NCBI RefSeq assembly: GCF_947387515.1
Contig: NZ_CANDOB010000001.1
Location: forward strand, 744,001 to 808,000
DNA from: Alkalihalobacillus sp. CinArs1
GTDB lineage: Bacteria; Bacillota; Bacilli; Bacillales; Guptibacillaceae
Reading direction: 5' to 3'
Length of the DNA stretch: 64,000 nucleotides
This document shows, piece by piece, positions 1 through 7,615 of this stretch. Both the position numbers and the translations under genes were made by a program. The notes beneath the pieces were generated by a model. It searched no databases and was not told where the DNA came from. It saw nothing but the letters and a program-made list of their open reading frames with translations. Position 1 is the first letter of the stretch. Each line of letters opens with the position of its first letter.

Positions 1-839
1 AACAATGGGCCCGGAACGGCCTGTGCCATACCATAACCTGCTAAGAACTCATCTGGAGACAGAAGGCCTTGAGGGACAAGCTCTCGTTCGATCATAGGCA
101 ATACTACATGACCGCCACCAAAGACTAAGGAACCTACTCTGAAGAAGATATCAAAAATATTCAGTAACGGGTTGTTAACTGCTTTTGCAAGGATAGGCAG
201 GGAAATAAGAGAAATTGCTAAAACAGTTAACGAAATAATACCTGTCTTCTTCGAGATATTAACGGGGAAAGGCTCAATTTTTGATTCTGCTTTATTTTTA
301 AACAAAGCCAAGCCTACCATTCCAGCTGCTAGGATGATGATGATCTGAATCCATGCAGAAGGATACAGCAACATAATGAGGGCAGCAGCAAGTGCAATGG
401 CCATTCTGCTTTTATCTGGTGTAAGTTTTTTACCTAAGCCAATTAGGGCGTGTAGGACAACAGCGGCTGCTACTATTTTAAGACTATGAATAAAGCCCGC
501 ATCAGCCAAAGTGAAGTTTTGATATAGTAATGCGAAAATGACAAGAACAATAACGGAAGGAAGCGTAAAACCTAAAAAGGAAGTAATTCCACCAAGGATT
601 CCCCCACGTAATATTCCTATAGAAATTCCAACCTGACTACTTGCCGGACCAGGAAGGAATTGACATAACGCGATCAAGTCTGCATAGGTTTTCTCATTTA
701 ACCACTTTCGTCGATCGATATATTCATCCTTAAAATAAGCAAGGTGCGCGACCGGCCCACCAAATGAAGTTAATCCTAGTTTTGTAGATGTAAATAAGAT
801 TTCTATAAGAGTTTGTATCTTATTATTCTTTTGACTCAA
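1..839 (-). CDS. chrA: Chromate transporter ChrA family, 3' end cut by the window edge
   Basis: Integral membrane transporter of the CHR family, whose characterised members export chromate. The visible 279 residues contain the family signatures: FGGP near residue 26, CQFLPGPASSQVG near 60, and the second-half counterparts VFGGGHVVLPM and QAVPGPLF near the cut. Both CHR halves are therefore present, so this is the long two-domain form (usually near 390 residues) and roughly the last quarter lies beyond base 1. The start is TTG at 839, with AGGAGAG seven bases upstream overlapping the end of padR. Fifteen bases separate it from the upstream PadR-type gene, so the two form one operon. Substrate is inferred from family only; many chrA homologues are unproven. 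Confidence 0.88.
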   Translation of the reverse strand, partial: MSQKNNKIQTLIEILFTSTKLGLTSFGGPVAHLAYFKDEYIDRRKWLNEKTYADLIALCQFLPGPASSQVGISIGILRGGILGGITSFLGFTLPSVIVLVIFALLYQNFTLADAGFIHSLKIVAAAVVLHALIGLGKKLTPDKSRMAIALAAALIMLLYPSAWIQIIIILAAGMVGLALFKNKAESKIEPFPVNISKKTGIISLTVLAISLISLPILAKAVNNPLLNIFDIFFRVGSLVFGGGHVVLPMIERELVPQGLLSPDEFLAGYGMAQAVPGPL

Positions 840-854
840 TTCGTTCTCTCCTAA

Positions 855-1160
855 TCATTTAATTTCTTTAAAGAGTTCAAAGGCTTTAGCTCGAGCTTCC
901 TGAAGGACAGAATCTCCCTTGTCAGTAATCCGATAGTACTTTCTAATCTTTCCATTCACGTTGACATCTTCCCGATCCAGCAGCAGGTCCTTTTCCATAT
1001 TGTGCAGGATAGGATATAGGGTGCCAGCACTAATTTCATAGCCGTGTTCATGCAGCTCTTCCAACATCCAAGACCCATAAATCGCTTCTTCTTTCGCATG
1101 GTGCAAGATATGAATTTGTATGAAGCCTAAGAAAAGTTTTCTCAATACTTTATTATCCAA
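855..1160 (-). CDS. PadR-family transcriptional regulator
   Basis: Small winged-helix DNA-binding protein of the PadR family. The 101-residue product begins DNKVLRKLFLGFIQIHIL and contains the PadR hallmark ISAGTLYPILHNMEKD around residues 45-60, followed by the wing segment KIRKYYRITDKG. The frame is open further upstream to 1229, but TTG at 1160 is preceded by GAGGAGG at ideal distance, so that start is preferred. It is the promoter-proximal gene of a two-gene unit with the chromate-type transporter. PadR proteins usually repress the neighbouring transporter and are released by a ligand, so autoregulated control of chrA is likely (inference). Confidence 0.88.
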   Translation of the reverse strand: MDNKVLRKLFLGFIQIHILHHAKEEAIYGSWMLEELHEHGYEISAGTLYPILHNMEKDLLLDREDVNVNGKIRKYYRITDKGDSVLQEARAKAFELFKEIK

Positions 1161-1313
1161 GTAGTACCTCCTCATCAAGAATGCCAATATCGAAAATCGA
1201 TATTGATTTTCGGAATCATTATAAATCATCCACTTTGAATAAGCAATTTCACTCCTTAGAATTTACACTAACTTAATAAAATCACTTTAAATACACTATC
1301 AAAAAGGTTAGAC

Positions 1314-1349
1314 ACGAAAAAATCACACCTGTAAATGAGGTGTGATTTC
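1314..1349 (-). terminator. Rho-independent terminator after the 1380-1817 gene
   Basis: On the minus strand AAATCACACCT and AGGTGTGATTT pair around a 7-base loop, followed by a run of T. It lies 30 bases past the stop of the membrane-protein gene. Confidence 0.85.
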
Positions 1350-1379
1350 TTAGCTTGATCTTAAATCCATTTTTTAAAC

Positions 1380-1817
1380 TTATCTAGCCTTCTTATAAAC
1401 GAATGCGAGAATAAGTGAAAACATAAGATGTGTTCCTAGATTCATCATTTGCCCGGATGTAAACGCCTGTCCGATCATCGTTCCCATTCCCATCATCGCT
1501 GGCATTACGAGAAGAGGACCAATAATCCAAATCGCAATACCATGAACAACACCGAGAAGATAGGTTTTCGAAGTGAATACTGCAGCTGCACCAAATCCTA
1601 GGGCAAAGACGATACTGATCGCCATGTGAACGATCCAACCCACTGCTATACTCTCACTTCCCATCAACCCTGCGACCATGCCCATACGACCCATCATTTG
1701 CATAAGAAGACCGAAAATGATTCCAGCTACAATTCCACCGACCAATGATGCTTTTAATGATTTTGCGAAAGTTGGTCTGACTTCGGAGACAGTTTTAGCC
1801 GTTGCTACTTCAGACAT
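1380..1817 (-). CDS. Small polytopic membrane protein of unknown function
   Basis: I do not recognise a named family. The 145-residue product has a short polar N-terminus (about 20 residues with TAKTVSEVRPTFAKS), then four predicted hydrophobic segments at about 22-45, 58-80, 85-108 and 120-142, ending in KKAR. Methionine and glycine are very frequent (MQMMGRMGMVAGLMG; MPAMMGMGTM). The start ATG at 1817 follows GGATGTGAGG. It stands alone, with its own terminator at 1314-1349 and another terminator just upstream (1923-1956), so it is monocistronic. The topology suggests a membrane anchor or small channel-like protein, but nothing in the context assigns a role. Confidence 0.75.
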   Translation of the reverse strand: MSEVATAKTVSEVRPTFAKSLKASLVGGIVAGIIFGLLMQMMGRMGMVAGLMGSESIAVGWIVHMAISIVFALGFGAAAVFTSKTYLLGVVHGIAIWIIGPLLVMPAMMGMGTMIGQAFTSGQMMNLGTHLMFSLILAFVYKKAR

Positions 1818-1922
1818 TGAACCTCACATCCTTTCATTTGATACTTTTATCATAAAACAATTAGAAATCGATAACTGTAAGCACGATTACAAAAGTAAAG
1901 AATATTCAGATTTAACACAATC

Positions 1923-1956
1923 AAAAAAACTAGAATCCAATTAAGAATTCTAGTTT
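1923..1956 (-). terminator. Rho-independent terminator after the YczE-like gene
   Basis: Minus-strand arms AAACTAGAAT and ATTCTAGTTT flank a short loop and lead into T7. The hairpin begins five bases past the stop of the gene at 1961. Confidence 0.85.
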
Positions 1957-1960
1957 CATG

Positions 1961-2611
1961 TTAATGTGATGATTCCTTTACGAATGGTGTTCCTCTATTA
2001 CTGTCATAAGAAAGGATAGCCGCGAGAAGCCACTTACATTGTGGCAATGCATAGCCGATCACTTTACCCAATAATAGGGCGATCACAATACTTCCAATCC
2101 CCACAGGTCCACCTAATGCCCAACCTGCTAATAGGACAGTCACTTCTATTCCATTTCGTACCCAGTCAATTCGCCATCCTGTTTTTTCAACAAGAAGCAG
2201 CATGATTCCATCCCTTGGACCGGCACCTAATCCAGACGCAACATAAACTCCAATTCCATAGCCAAGCACAAGTAAACCAATCAAGAAGAATATTGCTTGA
2301 GAAAGAAGAGATACAGGATCAGGTAATATGAATAGGAAAAGGTCTATAAAGATACCTAGAAGAAGCATATTGAGTAAAGCGCCTGACTTTGGTAATTTCC
2401 TCGTATATAAAGAAGTGAAGCCTAATAGGATGAACCCTGTGATGATGGACCATGTTCCGATCGTTAATCCAAATTGCGTATATAACCCATAATGAAAAAC
2501 GTCCCATGGACCAATGCCAAAAGCTTTCCCTTTAATCGTCATCGCAATCCCTAACCCAAGAATAGCTAATCCTATAAAGAAAAAGCTCCACCTTATCAAT
2601 CGCTCACGCAT
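1961..2611 (-). CDS. YczE/YyaS/YitT-family integral membrane protein
   Basis: Multi-pass membrane protein of 216 residues with the features of the YczE group. It begins RERLIRWSFFFIGLAILGLGIAM, then carries GIGPWDVFHYGL and, after the second pair of helices, GLGAGPRDGIMLLL. These glycine/proline/aspartate-rich re-entrant segments are typical of the family. I count five to six hydrophobic helices. The frame opens at 2656, but ATG at 2611 has AAGGAGG seven bases upstream and is taken as the start. YczE is encoded next to the surfactin cluster in Bacillus subtilis; the molecular function of this family is not established and nothing in the neighbourhood defines it. The gene is monocistronic with its own terminator. 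Confidence 0.85.
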   Translation of the reverse strand: MRERLIRWSFFFIGLAILGLGIAMTIKGKAFGIGPWDVFHYGLYTQFGLTIGTWSIITGFILLGFTSLYTRKLPKSGALLNMLLLGIFIDLFLFILPDPVSLLSQAIFFLIGLLVLGYGIGVYVASGLGAGPRDGIMLLLVEKTGWRIDWVRNGIEVTVLLAGWALGGPVGIGSIVIALLLGKVIGYALPQCKWLLAAILSYDSNRGTPFVKESSH

Positions 2612-2714
2612 GAGGGTTCCTCCTTTCAATTTCGTTATCAAACTATCAAACCTCACAAACTATATCATAGGAAAGAAAACATAAAAACCACCCGGGAAAC
2701 TAGGGTTTTTCCAT

Positions 2715-2751
2715 AAAAAAAAGCAACTCTATGCATGGTAGAGATTACTTT
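2715..2751 (-). terminator. Rho-independent terminator after the TIMP-like gene
   Basis: On the minus strand AAGTAATCTCTA and TAGAGTTGCTT pair imperfectly around a 7-base loop and run into eight T residues. It lies 12 bases past the stop at 2763. Confidence 0.8.
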
Positions 2752-2762
2752 TTAGTAGATAA

Positions 2763-3317
2763 TTATTTTCGATTTATGCGTCGTTTTAGTATGTATAACA
2801 CAAGTATGATAACGATGAGTGTAGAAATCATCCAGATGATCCAATCGCTGTCTTTCTCGCCCAATGGCTCTTCAACCTTGACTGATGAATTGACTCCTCC
2901 ACCTATAGCCAGTAAATCTTCCCCTGCTTCAGATAACGCTACTGTCCGAGTGCAGAAATTCGTTTCGATGGACCCTTCTCGTTCATATCCGTATACTAAA
3001 TATCCTTTCCCCTCTTCAAACTCATATCCGCAACTTGCCGAACTTCTTGCTGTTGAGACGAGTACCCTCGATCGATCGAGATTTTTATACGTTTTTTCTA
3101 CTTGAAATGAAACTGAAACCGGATCTGCAGTGGACGCCGTAAACAACCCTTTGTTTTCATCAATTCCTTTCACCACTCCAGAAAAAATGACGGTATTAGG
3201 GTCTTCCAGAACTTCTTCCACACTGGGCTTTGCACAAGAACATGCAAATGCAGTGTTTTCAGGAACTAGATTCATAAGTAAACCGAGCATCATGATTAAA
3301 AACGCTATTTTCTTCAC
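2763..3317 (-). CDS. Exported TIMP/NTR-like protein with C-terminal membrane anchor
   Basis: Predicted 184-residue surface protein. A signal peptide (KKIAFLIMMLGLLMNLVPENTAFA) ends so that the mature protein begins CSCAKPSVEEVL. This Cys-X-Cys N-terminus followed by a beta-rich domain is the hallmark of TIMP/netrin-like folds found in some secreted Bacillus proteins. Further cysteines occur at SASCGYEF and ETNFCTRT, suggesting two disulfides. A linker leads to one membrane helix near residues 155-178 and a basic tail (KRRINRK), so the domain is tethered outside. The start is GTG at 3317, preceded by AAGGAGGAG; the frame is open upstream to 3374 without a ribosome site there. The role is unknown. 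Protease inhibition is a property of animal TIMPs and should not be assumed. Confidence 0.8.
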   Translation of the reverse strand: MKKIAFLIMMLGLLMNLVPENTAFACSCAKPSVEEVLEDPNTVIFSGVVKGIDENKGLFTASTADPVSVSFQVEKTYKNLDRSRVLVSTARSSASCGYEFEEGKGYLVYGYEREGSIETNFCTRTVALSEAGEDLLAIGGGVNSSVKVEEPLGEKDSDWIIWMISTLIVIILVLYILKRRINRK

Positions 3318-3356
3318 GCTTCTCCTCCTTTCGCTATACGAGTCTATGCAGTCAAC

Positions 3357-3386
3357 CAAAGAAAACGAACCCAATTTGGGTCCGCT
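3357..3386 (-). terminator. Terminator closing the transporter/acyl-CoA operon
   Basis: On the minus strand CGGACCCA and TGGGTTCG form an 8-bp stem with a 3-base loop, followed by TTTTCTTT. It lies 17 bases after the acyl-CoA ligase stop and is the only terminator between livK and this point apart from the weak hairpin after livK. Confidence 0.65.
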
Positions 3387-3402
3387 TCATATATGTTATT
3401 TA

Positions 3403-4902
3403 TCACACGTCCATGTTTGTGACGTTCACTTGATTACAGGCTTGTTGCACGAGCTTAACTCGATCGATCTTACCTACAGACGTTTTAGGCAGCTCTTTTG
3501 TCACGTGAATATCCATAGGAACTTTATAGGCAGCGAGTAATTGCTTTAAGAATGCCTTTAGAAGATCGATATCTACTAGAGAATGTGATGAAATATAGGC
3601 AACTGATTTTTGTCCCCATTTTTCATCTTCTATGCCTATGACTGCGGCTTCATCGACTGCTGGGTATCGAAGCAAGGCATTCTCGATTTCAACTGGATAG
3701 ATGTTTTCACCACCTGAAATGATCATTTCTTTTTTTCTGCCAACAATGTAATAATCGCCATCTTGATCCCGCTTCGCCATATCTCCAGTATGAAGCCAAC
3801 CATTTTGTACCGCTTTTCTCGTAGCATCTTCATTACGAAAATACTCTTTAAACATATGGTTTCCCCTTATAAGTAATTCTCCGACTTCTCCAACGCCGGC
3901 TTCCTCACCTTTTTCAGTAACGATTTTCACTTCGTTAAATAACATCGGTTTTCCAACTGAACCTCTTTTAGCAGCAGAATCTCTTGGATGAATATAAAAG
4001 TTGTTAGGACCTGCTTCCGTTAATCCGTAGCCTTCTTTAAACGCGAGTCCCCGCTCAGAAAACTTTTCGTAAATATACTCCGGGCAAGGAGCTCCACCTG
4101 ACAAGAAGACATCGACTGAATCAAAAGATACACGATCAAATATAGGATCTGTCACGATCATATGGTACATAGTAGGAACAAATAGAACAATCGTGCACTT
4201 GAAGTCATGCAATAAGGTTATTGCAGCATCTGGTGAAAACTTGTCTGCAACGATCACGGTGCCTCCTGCCATTAATATCGGGATCGAGAGTGCGTTCAGT
4301 CCTCCTGTATGAAACATAGGCAGATAGGTTAACGTCGTTTCTTTTTGCGTTAACCCCCAACTCATCACGGTATTGAATGCATTCCAGTTAACCGACCGAT
4401 ATGATAAGACAGCACCTTTTGACTTTCCTGTGGTTCCACCTGTATAGATCATCATCCACGGGTCATCTTCAGTCACTTCTGTGAGAGATAAGGGGCATAT
4501 TCCATCCTTTACCATCGCTTGCTCAAATGAGACGCATAGCAGCATATGATCTACACATATCTTTGCAAGTTCATTCGTATGACGATCAAAAATAAGTAGG
4601 GAAGGGTCAGAATCCTCGACCAACTCAGCTATTTCCTTATTAGAAAGACGCCAGTTTATTGGAACAAATACCGAGCCAGTTTTTTTACACGCAAATAACA
4701 ATGCAAACATGTCGAGAGAATTATGAGCGAGCACCAGAACCCGATCACCTTTCCCTACATCGTTCTTTTGTAAAAACGCCGCTAACTGTATAGCTTTATC
4801 ATTCAACTGCTTATACGTCCATTCTTCACGTGAAACACCATCGATTAACGCGCAATCATTTGGGAATAGATTCGCTCGTCGTTCCATCCAATCCAATTCC
4901 AC
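3403..4902 (-). CDS. AMP-forming acyl-CoA synthetase (acid-CoA ligase)
   Basis: Activates a carboxylic acid to its CoA thioester through an acyl-adenylate. At 499 residues it is the usual size of a medium/short or aromatic acid ligase rather than a long-chain FadD. The nucleotide-binding motif YTGGTTGKSKGAVLS lies near residue 153, followed by YGLTEAGP (A5-type motif), WLHTGD, the hinge GRKKEMIISGGENIYP, and the catalytic lysine motif PKTSVGKIDR near the C-terminus. The start is GTG at 4902 with GGAGGG upstream. It is the last gene of the ABC-importer operon, so its substrate is probably the imported acid (inference). The sequence alone does not say which acid; o-succinylbenzoate ligase is unlikely because no menaquinone genes are nearby. 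Confidence 0.9.
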   Translation of the reverse strand: MELDWMERRANLFPNDCALIDGVSREEWTYKQLNDKAIQLAAFLQKNDVGKGDRVLVLAHNSLDMFALLFACKKTGSVFVPINWRLSNKEIAELVEDSDPSLLIFDRHTNELAKICVDHMLLCVSFEQAMVKDGICPLSLTEVTEDDPWMMIYTGGTTGKSKGAVLSYRSVNWNAFNTVMSWGLTQKETTLTYLPMFHTGGLNALSIPILMAGGTVIVADKFSPDAAITLLHDFKCTIVLFVPTMYHMIVTDPIFDRVSFDSVDVFLSGGAPCPEYIYEKFSERGLAFKEGYGLTEAGPNNFYIHPRDSAAKRGSVGKPMLFNEVKIVTEKGEEAGVGEVGELLIRGNHMFKEYFRNEDATRKAVQNGWLHTGDMAKRDQDGDYYIVGRKKEMIISGGENIYPVEIENALLRYPAVDEAAVIGIEDEKWGQKSVAYISSHSLVDIDLLKAFLKQLLAAYKVPMDIHVTKELPKTSVGKIDRVKLVQQACNQVNVTNMDV

Positions 4903-4937
4903 TTCGTTTCATCCCTCCCAACCGTAAGCATGAGACA

Positions 4938-5678
4938 TTACATCATAATACCACCATCTACGTGAAGCGCCGTTCCATTAATGTAATCCGCTTCTTCACT
5001 CGCCAGAAACAAATATGCATTTGCGATGTCCTCTGGTTTACCAAGTCGCTTTACAGGCACCATCGCAACCATTTTTTCGATTACTTTCTCTGGCACTGCC
5101 GCAACCATAGTTGATTCAGTAAAGCCTGGAACCACTGCATTCACATTTATGCCTTTGCCACCCAATTCTTTTGCCCATGTCTTGGTCATTCCAACGACAG
5201 CTGCTTTTGAAGCAGCATAATTGGTTTGACCAACATTTCCATACACTCCGCTTACGGAAGAGGTATTGATGATCTTTCCCTTTCCCTGTTTTACCATATA
5301 AGGCACAGCGGCCTGGGTGCAGTAGAAAACACCATTCACATTAACATCCATCACGTTCTTAAACGCTTCACCGCTCATTTTATGCAGCATACTGTCTTTT
5401 GTAATGCCGGCATTATTAATTAAGATATCGATTGTTCCGTTTACCTCAGCGATATCGTTTATCGTCCTTTGTACATCATCTTCCTTTGATACATCAACCT
5501 GATAAAACGTAACACGGTATCCTTCAGCTTGTAATTCCTCCGCTTTTTGCTTGCCAATTTCCTCTTGTAAATCTAGCATAGCAACGCGTGCGCCTTCTTT
5601 CGCAAAACGTTCTGTCGCAGCTAAACCAATACCGCTCGCTCCTCCTGTAATGACAGCCACCTTATCTTGCAACCTCAT
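4938..5678 (-). CDS. FabG-like short-chain dehydrogenase/reductase
   Basis: Classical 246-residue SDR, probably NADP(H)-dependent 3-oxoacyl reductase or 3-hydroxyacyl-CoA dehydrogenase. The Rossmann motif TGGASGIG is at 11-18, NNAG at 88-91, the catalytic serine in NTSSVSG near 140, and Tyr154/Lys158 in YAASK. The C-terminus VDGGIMM is typical of FabG/PhaB relatives. The ATG at 5678 has AGGAGGAG directly upstream. It lies 10 bases after the hydrolase and 35 bases before the ligase, firmly inside the importer operon rather than in a fatty-acid synthesis locus, so a dedicated catabolic role on a CoA-bound intermediate is more likely than housekeeping FabG (inference). Confidence 0.9.
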   Translation of the reverse strand: MRLQDKVAVITGGASGIGLAATERFAKEGARVAMLDLQEEIGKQKAEELQAEGYRVTFYQVDVSKEDDVQRTINDIAEVNGTIDILINNAGITKDSMLHKMSGEAFKNVMDVNVNGVFYCTQAAVPYMVKQGKGKIINTSSVSGVYGNVGQTNYAASKAAVVGMTKTWAKELGGKGINVNAVVPGFTESTMVAAVPEKVIEKMVAMVPVKRLGKPEDIANAYLFLASEEADYINGTALHVDGGIMM

Positions 5679-5688
5679 AATACTCCTC

Positions 5689-6588
5689 CTAGTTCTCTAA
5701 AAAGTCAGTAATGATAGTTGTAAGCTGATCACAATCATCGATGAATGGGGAGTGACCGGATGCAGACAACTCCTTGAACGTGGTATTCGTACCAAGGTCT
5801 TCTACGATTTCTTCTGTCATTTCTTTTGAGATGACAAGATCTCGTTCTCCACGCAACACGAGAACAGGGATACGTATGAGTTTAGCCTGATTTGTTCCTT
5901 CAGTTAACCCATTTGTCACACTGCTTATATTGAATGTATTTAAGGCATGGTAAACATCAGCAAGATTTCGCTGTGTCATCATATCATCTACATAAGCTTC
6001 ATAACGCTTCTCTTCAGGCTGATTGTGGGTGTAGATAAGAGAGTTCCAAATCGTTTTTAGAAGCGCTCGATTGCCCGTATCATAGGCCTGTTGAATCGGG
6101 ATCGTTCTCATCGGATCTTTTTCTATATCGTCAACTGTTTTCAGCCTTTGGTTAGGATCTGGCGTTCCGTCTGAATGCGTCCCAAAGAAAGGATACCCCC
6201 TTGTCGAAGCAGAAGAAATGAGGACGATCTTATCGCAATATCCAGGGTACTGTGCTTCAAACTGCATGCAAACGGCTCCGCCAGTGGACCACCCGATCAT
6301 TGTAAAATCGTTTAATCCTAACTCATCCACAAAGAATTTAAGATCTTGAGCAAAATCCTCTATCCCCTCAACTCTATTGTTGTAAGATGATTCGCCAAAT
6401 CCTCTCATATCGATAGCAATCAGCGTATAAGAAGCAGGAAATGTTTCGAAGAAAAGATCCCAATGCTTTGAAGACGTCATATTGCCATGAACGAGTAAGA
6501 TTGTTTTTTCTCCCCCATCTCGTTTTCGATACCCCATCACTTCTCCATTAGGAAGACTGACTTTCTGAACAGTTGGTATTGTAATCAT
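5689..6588 (-). CDS. Alpha/beta hydrolase
   Basis: Alpha/beta-fold hydrolase of 299 residues. The oxyanion motif LLVHGNMTSS lies near residue 31, the strand-4 motif AIDMRGFGES near 58, the nucleophile elbow GWSTG at 99-103 (Ser101), an acid candidate in LVLRGERDLVIS, and the catalytic histidine in SASGHSPF. It belongs to the broad esterase/dehalogenase/C-C hydrolase superfamily; substrate cannot be read from sequence. The start ATG at 6588 has GAGGAGG upstream and overlaps the KAS III-like stop as ATGA, implying translational coupling; the frame extends to 6633 but inside the preceding gene. It could cleave an ester, thioester or C-C bond of the imported compound (inference). Confidence 0.88.
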   Translation of the reverse strand: MITIPTVQKVSLPNGEVMGYRKRDGGEKTILLVHGNMTSSKHWDLFFETFPASYTLIAIDMRGFGESSYNNRVEGIEDFAQDLKFFVDELGLNDFTMIGWSTGGAVCMQFEAQYPGYCDKIVLISSASTRGYPFFGTHSDGTPDPNQRLKTVDDIEKDPMRTIPIQQAYDTGNRALLKTIWNSLIYTHNQPEEKRYEAYVDDMMTQRNLADVYHALNTFNISSVTNGLTEGTNQAKLIRIPVLVLRGERDLVISKEMTEEIVEDLGTNTTFKELSASGHSPFIDDCDQLTTIITDFLEN

Positions 6589-7607
6589 AAATTTTCCTCC
6601 TCGTTTCCCCATATTATCGTTGTTGCTCCCCATGCATAACCAATTCCTGCAGATACTAGTACGACTACATCACCTGCTTTAATCTTTCCTTGTGCTTCAG
6701 CTAGCTTCAGTGATAAAATCTGATCGATTTGTCCGATGTGTCCATATTCCTCCAAGTAAATAGAATGTTCTTCTGTGAGACCAAGCTCACTTAGGACATA
6801 ATCGTGTGCAGATCGTTTCATATGGAGCATCGCGACATAATCGATATCAGATTCCTTTTTTCCACTTTTATAGAGTGAATTTCGAATAACTGATAAGAAA
6901 TTATCCATTGATTTTTGTTCGAGCCTTTTCTTCATCCCGACCGGATCATTAACATCTAATCGATAGGTACCGAGTTCTAACTCTCTAACCGTAATCGGAT
7001 TCTTCGTACCACCCGCGGTTACAAAAACATCTTCAGAGAAAGAACCATCGGTCATGATGTGCGACTCCATAAGTCGATTTTTCTTATAACCTTTTTGTAA
7101 GATCAGTGCACCGCCACCAGCTCCCAGATTAAACATAAAGCGTGTGCGTTCGTTCGAGTAATCGATGAGATCTCCATTTCGATATCCACCCGCCAGAAGA
7201 ACAGTCGTGATCTCGTCATCTGTTAGCATCAAGCTTTTGGCAAGTTTTAGAGCCATAATGGTCGTGCCACACCGCAGCGCAGCATCGAACCCCCACGCGT
7301 GATGTGCTCCGATGGCATCCTGCGTCTTAAGAGCTGCCGTCCAGAGAGGATACTCTTTGTACTCTTCTCCAATGTAGATGACAAGGTCGATGTCTTTTCC
7401 CTTCATACCCGCTTCCTTTAGAGCACTTTCCGCAGCATAGATCCCCATCTCACATGTATGATCCTCATCTCCTGGAACTGCTTTTCTTTTAATGCCTAAC
7501 TTTGTTTCTACTACATCTACTGGTAAGCCTGCTTTTTCAGCAATTTCTATCCCTGTAATATACGAATCTGGAATATAAACACCTGAACTTACAATTCCAA
7601 TCGTCAT
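6585..7607 (-). CDS. KAS III-like (FabH-type) thiolase-fold enzyme
   Basis: Thiolase-fold protein of 340 residues related to 3-oxoacyl-ACP synthase III. The reactive cysteine lies in the conserved context GFDAALRCGTTIMAL (Cys113), and LGAGGGALIL and SAGIGYAWGATTI match family structural motifs. The second active-site residue is His262 in MLHMKRS. At the position where FabH has the Asn of GNTSAAS this protein reads YGHIGQID (His290), giving an apparent Cys-His-His set. It sits between the permease and hydrolase genes, far from fatty-acid synthesis genes, and translation is coupled to the hydrolase by ATGA. A condensing, acyl-transfer or retro-Claisen role on a CoA ester is plausible; the exact reaction is unknown. 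Confidence 0.82.
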   Translation of the reverse strand: MTIGIVSSGVYIPDSYITGIEIAEKAGLPVDVVETKLGIKRKAVPGDEDHTCEMGIYAAESALKEAGMKGKDIDLVIYIGEEYKEYPLWTAALKTQDAIGAHHAWGFDAALRCGTTIMALKLAKSLMLTDDEITTVLLAGGYRNGDLIDYSNERTRFMFNLGAGGGALILQKGYKKNRLMESHIMTDGSFSEDVFVTAGGTKNPITVRELELGTYRLDVNDPVGMKKRLEQKSMDNFLSVIRNSLYKSGKKESDIDYVAMLHMKRSAHDYVLSELGLTEEHSIYLEEYGHIGQIDQILSLKLAEAQGKIKAGDVVVLVSAGIGYAWGATTIIWGNEEENL

Positions 7608-7615
7608 GCGTTCAC

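Noticed and set aside
1678-1944. Plus-strand open frame of 88 codons
   Set aside because: It runs antisense to the membrane-protein gene, and shows no ribosome site or hydrophobic or domain pattern.
2688-2712. AAAACC...GGGTTTTT hairpin before the YczE-like gene
   Set aside because: The stem is short and mismatched; the better hairpin at 2715-2751 explains termination.
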